From assembly GCA_015680685.1 (NCBI GenBank), contig MNCI01016353.1:660049-724048 (forward strand): a stretch of DNA of 64,000 bases, given 5' to 3'. The stretch comes from Gnetum montanum. Lineage: Eukaryota; Streptophyta; Gnetopsida; Gnetales; Gnetaceae. Positions 34,781 through 45,870 of the stretch are shown in pieces (the first letter of the stretch is position 1; each line of letters begins with the position of its first letter). The notes below the pieces were generated by a model. It ran no database searches, was not told the origin of the DNA, and saw nothing but the letters and a program-made list of their open reading frames with translations. A program made the position numbers and the translations under genes.

Positions 34781-36133
34781 CTTATCCTCAAGGTAACCCA
34801 AGGCTGTTCCACCAACCCATCAGACAACATTAGCAGTGGCAATACCCACAGTCATGGGGGATGCCATTGCCTAAACAATAGTCCCCTTACCAGCAACCCT
34901 ATTCTAATGGCTACTATGTGCAGCAGCCAATTTCTCCAAGTGACTCTATGGGTCACACAACTCCCCACCGTCACTACCAAGTTCGGGAGTACTTTAGGAG
35001 GACTCCTTCTCCTACGGGAGATGCTCCATACCCATACCATCCTCCTAATCCATCTGCACCTCTTCCACTAGTAGTTCCCATAACACCTCCTACTCCAACA
35101 ATGTAAGGGGAACTCCCTTCTCAATCATAGCAACATAGCGCTACGAAAGCAGTAAACATACAACCCGCTACTGGTTTTGACAACTGCAAAAACAGAAGAC
35201 CTTTCTTCAGAACCAAAAGCCTAGACAAAACAACAAGAGGTTGAGTCTCTACACACTCCTCTAACATATAAGGCTTTGGAGCTCCCTTCAGTCCAACATC
35301 AGAGCTCAACGTAGACGGTAATGTTAACCCATACCGTAATCGACTGATCAAGATAGGCCACCTTCCCAGGAAAATAACTGACCCTAGAAGTCCCTTAATC
35401 TACCTCCAAGTCACCAGAAATGATTCACATAAGGCTCTTCTTGACTCAGGTTCCAGAGTCAACCTAATTTCATGAGAGATGTATCAAGCCTGGAACCTGC
35501 CCCAACTTAAGAAGAGCAACATCCAACTAGAGCTGGCAGACTAGTCTATCACCATTCCCTTGTGATTGGTGGAGGACATCGTCACCACTATGTGTGGTTG
35601 GTCTTATCCAGCTGATTTCCTGGTGATCGAAGTAAACAACAACAAAGGGGACTTCCCAATTATAATGGGAAGAGCATGGCTGAGCATAGTAGATGCATGC
35701 CTAGAAATCCATGATCTTTCCTTGGAAATTTCTAAGATAAACATTTATGGAAAGATCGAGAAGAGGAAAGTTACATGCATCACATACAATGATTCATCGG
35801 GTGATGACATGGAGGAAACGCCTCCATGCAACAGGTGTGCCCTTGAAACTTTGAAACAAAGATGCCTGTATGTAGCAACCACACAAAAAGTAGTAGACAC
35901 CCTGTGGTTAACAGCTAGTAGAAAGAGCAACCGAAAAATATGCATGGAATGAACTGAGGAAACAAACCATGCCAACAATGAAGGCATAGATACATTGGAA
36001 TATGAGCATCACCAACTTCCACCCCTTAATCTAAGAACATCAATGGGGAGGAGTTGGGAACTTCTAAGAAATTCAAATAGGTGCTCATTATTTCAGATCT
36101 CTCCCTTTCCATTCAGTCATGGGGGAGATGGCC
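34781..36133 (+). pseudogene. E2 protease joined to pol C-terminus
   Basis: A Pro/Gln/Tyr-rich linker (QQPYSNGYYVQQPISP) comes first, then the protease core ALLDSGSRVNLIS near 35437-35475 and DFPIIMGRAWLSIVDACLEI. The frame is cut by a few TAG/TGA stops (35465, 35545, 35567, 35950). After CNRCALETLKQRCLY it passes the deletion junction and ends HGGDGHLC plus stop at 36133-36141. Compare E4, where the same region is open. Confidence 0.8.
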
Positions 36134-36141
36134 ACCTATGC

Positions 36142-38062
36142 TAATCACTTGGGGCCCTCAGTTATTTTTTGATTTTTTTTACACATTTTTTTACACGTTT
36201 TTGTTTTACAAATTTCTTTAACTTTTCTTGTTTTTGTTTTAGATCATCGTTTATACTTTTTCATTTTTTGTGTGTGTGTGTATCCACCCTATAAGTTTGT
36301 CACCCAATAAGTGTTTGGAATGATGGTATGACCTATTTTCATATTGATTGCTAATGTTTGATTTTTACCTTTAAGTCACGCTGTTGATACTAAGGTATGT
36401 TTCTTTTGATATAGTAGGAAATGAGTTCACTCCATCCATTCCTCCACACTTTCTATGGTCTCACTTGGCTTGGAAATGTATAGTCCCTTTCTAATAAGAA
36501 CTTTAACGAATCGGTGATTGGGCATTTCTCAAACTATGGAAGGACTCAAGGATTGAAAAGGGTGTGACTTCAAGGGAACTCAGTGCATTTGTGTTGGCCA
36601 TTCTTTTGGGTGCTTGGATGTTTTCTTCTTGAGTTTTCTTACCATTTCGATGTTACCCAATTATTGGGAAGCTGAGAAAATAAAAATAACAAAGTCTTTG
36701 CATGGTGTGGTTCTCACGCATAAACACATAAAAAAAAACAAAAGAAGAAAAAAGAGAAATAAAAAAGAGAAAGTGAGAATTCAAAGCACACCCCTTAGAT
36801 GAAATAATTTGGGCTACAAGCACTGGTTATGGAACTCAAAATAAAACTGTTCCCTCTAACTAAGGCCCTTCTCGCTTGCCATTCTCTCCTCCTTTGTTTC
36901 ATTGGAATGGTGGTGACTGTTGGGGTAGGCATTCTTGTTACTTCAAGGGGATCGTTTGGCCGAATGCATTAATGCGAAGTCATTGGAAGTGGTTTGTTGA
37001 GGCTGGAGTTGGAATGAGATTTGCTACGTCACATTAATCATGCAACACACAAGGGGCTGTACACCACCTTGTTCTTGGGACTCCATTCCATTCTCTTCTC
37101 TCCATCCTTCTCTCCATTGATCACCTCATTGTTGGTTGTATCATTAGTGTATATATTTTGGTTGATGCATTGTTTTCTTTTTGGTAAATTCTTGCGGTTA
37201 AGACTTTAACTCTTGTTCCAAATGACATTCCTAGAGCCTATGGACTCTTTGAATGTGGGTTTGTTAGGGCATTAAGGGTATGAGCCTGCTTTGGAGAGGA
37301 CCCACTAACATTCCTATTTAGTGCACCAGTTAAATTCTTTTCCCTAACATTTTTGCAATCAATTTTATTTTGTTCATTTCCATCTTGACATCCACTTCAT
37401 TGATGTTTTAGTTGTCTCTTTTTCTTCATCTTTCTTTTTCCTTTCCTTTCTCCATTCTAACACTACTGGAGGTTCGCGATTAGTCATGGGGATACAGGGC
37501 CCGATTTTTTTGATTTTCTCGTAGCCCCGAATTTTTTTTGATTTCTTCCTAACCCCTACACCTTCGGTAGTCCTCATTATTATATCTTCAGATCCATATC
37601 AACCATACCACAACCTAGCCAATGGACTTACACCGAAGCAAGGTATTAATTACATGATGATTCATTTACCCTTGCTAATATAAGATTGTGTTGTGTGTGC
37701 AAATGGAAATCATACAACAACGGATCGGATTTGGAGGAAACACATGGAATGGAGTAGCGCTATAGTAGCTATGTAAGGAGCAAGATCGATGCCACGCTTA
37801 CTGATGGACAACGGAAGGCGTAATCCGGGCGTTGGCAGTAGCAACACTTCTTTCTCTCTTTCTTTCTCAGCTACCAAATAAGGCCTGATGTCAATGTAAT
37901 AAGGTGTTCACCCTTGTTTTCATGAACACCATTTTTGTCAAGTCTTGTAATGATGATCCGTTCACATGTCATCCCATTAGTTCCATTCCCCTTAATAATC
38001 CCATACCTTCCCAATATTTTGTAAGGAACTTGAGGATGAGTTTTCATTTAGTCATGGGGGTA
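36142..38062 (+). other. E2 spacer with polypurine tract
   Basis: No open frame. The AGTCATGGGG motif occurs at 36115 (inside the pol end), at 37482 and at 38049-38060, where it directly abuts the 3' LTR and is the functional polypurine tract. The stretch 37440-37620 has CCCGA/TTTTTT runs. Confidence 0.7.
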
Positions 38063-38226
38063 TGATGAGACGCGATAACGCATGGGCCGCGATATTGCGT
38101 TGTCCCTTGCGATATCGCGTATGCGATATCGCGGTGCATCGCAAAATCTATAAATAAGAGGTGGCTCTCCCTTATTTCCTCATCCTAGGCTAGAAGTAGG
38201 AAAACTCTGGCAGCTTGATCACTCCA
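38063..38226 (+). repeat. E2 3' LTR, truncated to ~165 bp
   Basis: It starts TGATGAGACGCGATAACGC after the polypurine tract and carries the full CpG array, including two GCGATATCGC palindromes at 38109-38118 and 38123-38132 and a TATA box (38149). It matches the 5' LTR until gatcactcca, then stops. Confidence 0.88.
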
Positions 38227-38830
38227 TAAGAAATGAGAATATTTGATCAAAATATCTACAACCATAAGGATAGAGTCCTTCCCACTCTTAGCAGGAGGTA
38301 ATCCTATGATGAAATCCATGTCAATGACTTTTCACTTTCTCTCTAAAATGATGTGAGGATAAATATGACATGCTAATAAATCAAACACTTAGCAACAAGC
38401 TCACCCACATCATTCTTCATGTTGGAGCACAAATAATATTTCCTAACATTTTGATACATCTTATTACTACCAGAATGGATTTGATACTTAAGTGAGCTTT
38501 CTCAAGTAGCTTTTATCATATGGACACTAAAAGATACACTCTGCTCTTAAAATTAAATAAGCTTGAATTGTCCATCAAGAATAAATAATTCTCTATTGAG
38601 AGAGATGTAACCTTTTCCAAGTACAAAGAGTCTAAAAATTATTGAGAGGTAATCTCATCCCTTATGCTAGATAAGATAGTGAGGCTGAAGAGTTTTCTAG
38701 CTATTCTACTGGGTGCATCTACCACTATGCTATCCTTCCAAGAGTGATATTAAATTATGAAGTTGAAATCAGTCAAAAAATTAATCCAACTCCTCTACCT
38801 CATGTTTAGGTTTGGCTGAAAATCATCACA
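38227..38830 (-). mobile_element. Fragment of another Ty3/gypsy element: RNase H end and integrase start
   Basis: On the minus strand, 38800-38680 reads like a RNase H end (DFNFIIQYHSWKDSIVV..SRI), followed by a linker and integrase zinc region (MKNDVGELVAKCL) and start of the core (KSGKDSILMVVDILIKYSHF, several frame slips) near 38240-38350. Wording is of the chromovirus/Tekay type and differs from E1/E3. No LTRs attached. Confidence 0.65.
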
Positions 38831-39119
38831 TAGTATTTTAACCAAGGATAATCAAAGATTTGTTACTTTGTCATTTTGTCTTTTGAGTGTAGGGTTTTTT
38901 TTGTCAAAAGTGAGAATCGACAGGTGAGATTCAACAATGATGGTTGGAATGAATGGGTCCATTAGCAAATGTGTAACAATGAAGGAAGAAAAGGAAGCAG
39001 AATAAATTGTTCTGCTAAGATTGATGAATCCCTTCAAAAGGAAGTAATTAGCTAAAATCCCTAGGTACCACATTCTTCCTAGCATTTTACCTTATTTTGG
39101 GTAGTGAAGGCCTTATCGT
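38831..39119. other. Unassigned stretch
   Basis: AT-rich, no supported frame or repeat. It lies between the integrase fragment and the minisatellite. Confidence 0.4.
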
Positions 39120-39632
39120 ATTTTGTTTTCTTAGCTTTTTATGCCAACATTTTTGTATTTTGGCTATAATAAGCTAGCATTTTTTTTTGGTTTTTGCCAA
39201 GATAGGAGAAACATTTCATTTTTTCTGGCTTTGTGTGTCAACATTTTTGCTATTTTGGTTTTGAGAACAACATTTTTTGATTTTCCATAGTCTCAGGGAC
39301 CAGCGCTTTGCAATTTTCTTGGCCCTAAAGCTAGTGTTTTTTCATTCCTCTACTTGGGAGAGGTAGTGCAGTAGGGTTTACCATATCTGTAAGGCAACAT
39401 TTTTAGCTTTTCTTACCTAGATGACAATGTATCTCAGTTTTTGATGCTTGACAAAGGTAGCATTTTTGGTTTTTCTTGCTTGAATGGTAATGTATTTGGC
39501 TTTTCTTGGTTTCAAGAATCAACATTTGGTAGTTTTTTTGGCATGGTAGGCCAACATTTTTCATTCCTAATCTTGAGAAGACAATGTATTTGTGTTTTTT
39601 AAGCTTTCTAGAGTTAGAATTTTTGTTTTTGG
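39120..39632. repeat. Degenerate minisatellite, left part (CCAACATTTTTG type)
   Basis: The words (c)caacatttttg/agcatttttgg followed by tttttcttgg/tttctagctt recur about every 40-50 bases with heavy drift. The same repeat resumes at 47006 on the other side of E5, so the array was continuous before E5 inserted. Confidence 0.7.
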
Positions 39633-40705
39633 TGAGGATCAAGAAATTAGAAGGAGGGGGAAACACAAGAATTTCGTGATTCCCCAACTTGGGTACTTCA
39701 CACTCAGAGGGTAGATTCGTTGCATACCTCTAGAATTTGTTTGTTTAGAAATGTGGTTTGAAGGGCATCACACCCTATACAACCACTAAGCTCTACATTG
39801 GAGTGTTTCATCACTGCAAAACCACTCAACTTTGCAAGGTCCCAACAAGCTCATTATGTGGTTTTAAGAATTCCATAGCCTTTACAAAATTGTGCTCCAC
39901 TCTAGAGTGTTTTGATGCTTCAAAACCACTTAATCCCACATGGATCTCAACAAGCTCAATATAGATGTCTTCTTGCAAGAAGCACATCAACCCCTCAAGA
40001 TAGTAGGCAAGGAAAAAGAATCACAAGGAGAGAGTGTACTCAATTTACAAGATCCTTGCACAATGAAGCATAGTTTCATAACAAATCTAATAAATGTTGT
40101 GATAATTAAAGTACACAAGCATAACAACATATGATAGACAAGGATTTATTTAATGTTGACAATGCTTACATAATACCCAAGAGTTTGAAGTTTACTTATA
40201 GCATTGAAGTTTTCAAAAACACCTTGGAATTCATGCAACGACTATTGAACAACTAGTGTAGACATCTCCTTTGAGATTGGGACATCTATCTGAAATTAGC
40301 TTCAACTCTGGGAAGACATATCCTTTCAAGATGGGGACATCTCTGGGGAGACATCTTCTTTGAAAAGGAGATATCTCATTTTTTTGGGAGATGTCTTCTT
40401 GTGATAGACTTTCTCTTGGCCAAGACATCTTCTATTCCTTGGAGACTTCTTCTCAACTTTTGAGCTCTGATTCATGAGGCTTTCTCTTGTTGATTTAGCT
40501 TTCTTTCAATCCCTAGATCATCTTCATTTAGCTTGTAGTCATTGTACTTGTTCATGATCTCATCTTTCCCATGAAGTGCCATGCTTTCTTGAGTCCATGT
40601 TCATGATGTGGAGTTCTTGCTTTTTTCTTATACATATAACATCCACTAAAAAACATCCTTTGTTCTCCAATTTCCTTAAGGTTTTGGCATACCAAAAGGT
40701 CAACA
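39633..40705 (-). repeat. E5 3' LTR
   Basis: Matches 45871-47005 throughout, including the runs of gagatgtcttc/gggagacatc words at 40255-40440 and the terminal aaaaggtcaaca. Confidence 0.82.
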
Positions 40706-41560
40706 ATCTTGCCCTTTTTGGTGATGTCCAAAACTTAAGAAAATGGATTAGTAGTCTCTTAAATTCATCAAGTCATATATTTTTAATATTGTTCATAACA
40801 CACATTAAAATTACTATAAGCATAAATGATGTGCATAATAGCATAATGAGTTTGATCAATATATCTAATTATTAGTATAACCACATCATGATATCAATAA
40901 TAAGAAATTTGATCTATATATTTGATTGTTAGTATAACCACATCATGATATCAATAATAATATCAAATTCTCCCCCTTTTTGGACATCATCAAAAAGGCA
41001 TGAAGTAAAGCAACAAGATAGACTAAAGGAATGTATAATTTTCATCTAAGTAGTGTTGTACAATAGAATTTAAAACCAAAGGTTGATGTCTAAATTTTAA
41101 CCCTTGAAGAGCAAGTAACTTGTCCCTAAACCAATAAGCCATTAGTAGCAAAAAATCAATATCTCATGATTCTATAATCATTTAATATTCTCCTTATTTT
41201 GGAACATCAACAGAAGGATAAGACATAGAAATTCTATGAAAAGGAGAGAATATACATGCATATCCAACAAGAAAGGATAAATCTATACAACTTCTCATGC
41301 TAAATCTCTCAAGAATAATGAAACTTATCCTTAACAAGATGTCTGTAAAGCAATTTTCAATACCATACATCATACAGTGAAATATCCAAAAAATATCTTA
41401 ACCAAAATTAACTTGTACTTTGACCTTGGATACTTTTTCATACTCTAAAAATAATAATCCTCTTCTTGCTCATTTTTAGTTGAGTGTGTTAGAGTGGAAA
41501 GTCTTGTTGCTTGAGTATCTTTGGGTAAGAGTCTCAAAAGACTCCCCCTATATGGGTGGC
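40706..41560 (-). other. E5 internal sequence near the 3' LTR
   Basis: No coding frame. It holds two purine-tract-like words on the minus strand: at 40706-40730 beside the LTR, and gatgtccaaaaagggggaga at about 40968-40988, a wording very common before plant copia 3' LTRs. Confidence 0.5.
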
Positions 41561-41578
41561 CTATAGTTGATAACTATT

Positions 41579-43230
41579 GATGAGGTATAGGCTCTCCTTG
41601 CATCTATGCTTGTATTTTGTAGTGACCAAAAACGTTGGAGGCAAGAACAATACACCGAGAGGTTCATAATTGTATAGCTTTGATAAGGCATCTATGTGAG
41701 GGCCACTGGAAATAGAGATGGGATGCCTAGAATGGTCTTGTTGATTGAACTGGGACTTACGGGCTGTTACGCCAAAATAAATGCTAAGGGTTTGCGTAGT
41801 GTTTGCAGCGTCCATGATGTTAACTAGGGGAGTGTAGTTGAGGTTTCTGGTGTAAAATGAAGGTGCAAACGTGTGAGTATGTGCAAAAATTAGTGAAAAA
41901 TGCAAGTAAAATGCTAGAATGTGAGGAAAAATGCTAAAAATTCATAGGGAGCGAGTGAGAGAAATTAGCACCACCCCAAATGGGGGGAAGGGTGTTGAAT
42001 TGCAAAGAAAGTAAGGAGGTACGCGGTGTACAAACAAGCATAGTAGTCATAGTCTCAGGGTGTTTGGGATATGAAAACTGATGTCCACTATGAAGTCTAA
42101 GCCTATTGGGTTGGTTGCCATGGTGTCTTACTAGGTACGGTGGTCTTAGGTATGTTGAGTAGTGTGCAATGGTGCTGCCAAAATTCCAAGTGCGCTTGAA
42201 TGCCAAAGTGCTTAAAATGCAAATTTTGCTAGTTGAATGCTTCAAATGCCAGCCTTACTTTAGATTTTCCAACCTATAAAATGTTGAGCGTTGGGATATT
42301 TATAGGCCTAGGATTAGCATGAATTGTAGATTGGTTGCCATGTGGTAGAGGGGTAGTTGGGACTACGCTAGCCCCAACAATGCTCCCACTGAAAGCAAAT
42401 GGTGTTCTGTTGGTGTGCTCCAATGGACCTTGTGAAACTACCAGACTATGACTACATTGTCAAGATTGCATGTGTAAGTGCAAAAAAGATTGTAATGTAC
42501 TTGAAAATAATGCAAAATAGTGTAGTTTTGAAGACTATGCTCTAGGACTACGCTATTCACTCTCTCGAGTGGTGTTGAGTGTAGGTACAATTTGGGGGCA
42601 AATGGGGGATGCAAAAGAAGTGAAAATTGCTGATCTTGCTTGCTGAAGGAATGCTGGAGCTAAGATGAAGGCTAGTGCCATGCTCTAGAGGCTTCTGGAG
42701 GCAGTTCTGTATGACTATGCTAACTACACTCTAGAGCATAGTCCCAATAGTTAGCCATATTTTGCAAAAGTGTGTTCCAGTGTTGACTACGTTGACTATG
42801 CTCTATAACATAGTCTCGATAGTGGGAGTGTAGCCTTGACACTTAGAAAAATTTGGCAAGACTAATGTCTTCCTATAGACTATGCTGACTACGCTCTAGA
42901 GCATAGTAGGGAGCATAGTCTCAAAAGTTAGAAAATTTGCCAAACTATTTCTTCCATGCCAAGTAGGCATGACAACTTTTGGCTTAATACTTAGGCAAAT
43001 CTGCAAAACACTAGTCATTTCTGTGTTTACTATACTGACTACACTTTGGAGCATAGTCATAGTAATGGGGAGTGTAAGCCTAACACTTAGAAAAATTTGC
43101 CTTGAGTTGACACTTACAAAAATTGGCAGTCAAGACCAGGTGGCCCAAATTTGGTGGTGTTTCATATTTCTTTTTAGTTTCTTTGATCATAATGTATCTA
43201 TTATAGAGAGATTGGTATTCTCCTCTTGAG
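41579..43230 (-). mobile_element. Possible solo LTR inside E5, with palindromic tandem repeats
   Basis: Plus-strand left edge is TGATGAGG. On the minus strand, 42430-43230 would be U3 with repeated units, cctataaatatcc at about 42295-42308 a TATA box, and 41579-42290 the R/U5. No primer site or internal region adjoins it. The right edge and target duplication are not resolved. Confidence 0.35.
42520..43090. repeat. Tandem units built on the palindrome ACTATGCTCTAGAGCATAGT
   Basis: About four units of roughly 110-170 bases each contain gactaygctnactacrctctagagcatagtc, then ttagaaaaatttgcc. The core word is a perfect 20-base palindrome when undamaged; it is one base short of it at 42721-42750 and 42885-42908. 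Confidence 0.7.
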
Positions 43231-44300
43231 AGCCTTTTAGGATCTTCATGTTTCATAGAAATTCTAAGATCAAGTATAGAGACTTTTGAAAGAAAGGCAT
43301 TTCATTAGTAGTATATTATGATAAAGATAGAAAATAATTCATATGCTCAAGGAATTTCTTTATTTTCTTAGAAGATACATGAATTACATTAATGGTACAA
43401 GTTTAAATGCTTCAATTATCAAAAATTTCTCAAAAGAAATTGGAGTTTATGATTTCAAAGGGAAGTAATGATGCCATATCATGAGACATATAATGAAAGT
43501 TCAACAAAAAGCTTTTGGTCCATGAATTACATGTAAGGGTTTTAAACTACTTGAAACCAATACATTCTTGTTAAGAATCCAAAAGATGATGTTTCAATAA
43601 AAAATTTAAAAGTAGCACAAGCTTCATTCAACCATAAAAATAAACTAATCAAGTTATTTTACATCACATCATGCTCATATATTTACAAAAGATAACATAA
43701 TCAAATATTCACAGGTGATAGCATTTTATCTAACAATCAAATATTCCAATAATGCCCCACTAATATCAAATATCTCCTCTTGCATATGAGCTTATCTTAA
43801 CATTTGAAGAACCCTGAGCTAATTTCCATAGTCTTAATAATTAAAAAAAAAATGTAAGCATATATCAAAACAAATTCATCTTTGTTGATCATTCAAATGT
43901 CCTTTTCCTCATAATTTTTCTACAAAGCATGGTCCAAATTAGTGGCATCTTATGATAAACATCCATTCTAGATAATCAGATGTAGATTTTTCCTTTAAGA
44001 ATAAGTCTTTTTTTTTAAAGAATATATGAGAAATTTCAAGGTTCAAGAGACAACACAAAAGAATTTCATATAATTGTGTTTCCTATAAATAAAGATATAT
44101 GCCCTCATAAAAAATAAAGCATTTAAAAAATGACACAATTTCTAGCAAGCAAGGAATTAGAAACTTACCATAACTTACGTTACTTGCAGATGAGATGCTA
44201 AAGACTAATGAAGTTTGAGATGAGGTCCTCTATCATGGAGTACTTCCTTAGCTTTTAAACTTCTTTCATCATTTCCTTTGCATGATGTAAAAGGTCATTC
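43231..44300 (-). other. E5 internal region, no gene recognised
   Basis: AT-rich with no readable copia integrase or RT on either strand. It may be spacer or unrelated insertion. Confidence 0.4.
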
Positions 44301-45860
44301 ATGTTCTTTATGATGAAAGAATTTTTGATCACCTTCTGTAACATCCATATTTCTAAGGAATTTTCCAATTTCCCACTCATCTTCATTTCTAGTTGCTACT
44401 TCCTGCAAAATATCCTTACTAGGAACTTTTTGGCAAGACCAAGCATCAATTCTATTTTAATCAACATGAGGATAATCAAAGGTTTTTTTTCTTCCACAAT
44501 TTTTATAGATGAATAAAGTATTCTCCTCATGAATAGGATTATCCAACTTGATTATGCTTGAGTTGGAGCTTGTATCATCTTGTGAGACTTTTTCAAAATC
44601 TTCATCCTTAGGTTGTTTTTCATGAATCTCTCCTTCTTTAAAAGCTCGAGTTTCTTCATCTAAAGGATTTATTTGTTGAATCTCAGCCTTTATGTCTAAT
44701 ATTTCTTCTTTTAATTTGGTGTGAATTGCATAAAATTTTCCATTCATGTATTTCTTTACCTTCTTAAATAGATAATGTAGAATGAGAATTTATTCTTGTA
44801 ATTCACTATACCTATCATCATAATTACCTCTTGGTTCATTAGTAACCTATAGTAAATTCTTATTTGCAAGTGCCATGCATATGAGTTGAGAATCTTTTGT
44901 AGATTTATCTACTGCTTCTTCACTTTGCTCACCATCATTCCAGCTAGTGTAGAAGTTGGTATTTTTCATTTTCATATTAGTTGTCTCTTTTCGTTGCAAC
45001 CTACCTTTGCCAGAATATTTGGAGGCCACATGGTCTCTTCCTATACAAGCTTAACATTACATTTAAAAGGCATCAAAATTAGAATTTGAAAAATTCTTAC
45101 CTCTATCCTTACCTATAGAATTAGATTGATTGGATCCTTATTGATTGAAGCTCTTTCCTATTCTTGCAAGTAGCCATTGTACTCTTCTTGAAAGAAGAGA
45201 TATCTCCTGTTCACTACTCACATATTTCTTAGTAGGTTCCTTTTCTTTTGAGGTTGATTTTAGGGCAATGGAATTTTCTTTTATTGCCCCTTTGTTGTGA
45301 GGTTCATTTCATAAGTAATAAGAGCACATTGAAGCTCTTCAAATTTTAGAATTGAAAAATCTCTAATCTCCTTTATGGCTGTAACCTTAGGCCTTGTCAC
45401 ATCACTTTTGGGCAAGTCTTTACATGTACCCCTAATTGCTACAACTAGATCATTAGCCCTAGAAAAATAATATTTTTTTTTCACCTTCTCTCATTCTAAG
45501 TTTTTCATACTTACTTTGCAAAACCAAAAGTTTAGATTGTTTAACTAGGGATGTGCCCTCATAGGTAGCTTCTAATTTTTCCCAAATTTCTTTAGTAGTT
45601 AGCTACCCTAGTAAATTTAGAATTATTTAATGCACAATATAAATAATTTTTTGCTTTTGAATTGTACATGAACTTATGTTTTTCTTTCGATGTCCACTTG
45701 CTTCACGGTTTGAGGACCTTCATTGTACTATCAATTGGTGATGTATCCTTGCCTTCTAGTAGGAAAAATTGAACCCATCAAACATAGGTGGCTTGATGTA
45801 TGACGTTCCATCTATAGTTCACTCTTGAATGTTGATGTTGAATGCAAGAGTACTAGGCTC
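44301..45860 (-). pseudogene. E5 gag (UBN2-type), decayed
   Basis: Minus-strand reading from 45850: a start region with FDGFNF, then AKNYLYCALNNSKFTRV, IWEKLEATYEGTSLVKQSK, LQSKYEKLRM and FSRANDLVVAI, typical of copia gag (UBN2 family). Near 45010-45060 are the remains of a zinc knuckle (GRDHVASKYSG, last Cys changed). A charged C-terminal part follows (44457-44747). Several stops. Confidence 0.7.
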
Positions 45861-45870
45861 TAATACCACT

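Larger units (their letters stand above)
31915..38226 (+). mobile_element. E2: non-autonomous gag-pro gypsy element, 3' LTR truncated
   Basis: Order: 5' LTR, primer site, gag, protease, pol C-terminal tail, ~1.9-kb spacer, polypurine tract, first ~165 bases of the 3' LTR. RT, RNase H and integrase are absent. The protease runs into the last residues of pol (SLFQISPFPFSHGGDGHLC) at about 36078-36090, exactly as in E4. It would need enzymes supplied in trans, plausibly by E1/E3-like relatives (inference). The 3' LTR is cut off at 38226 by unrelated gypsy sequence. Confidence 0.82.

Noticed and set aside
41561-42245. Two ~100-codon minus frames
   Set aside because: They lie in the LTR-like R/U5 region, overlap no known domain and are not shared with another copy.
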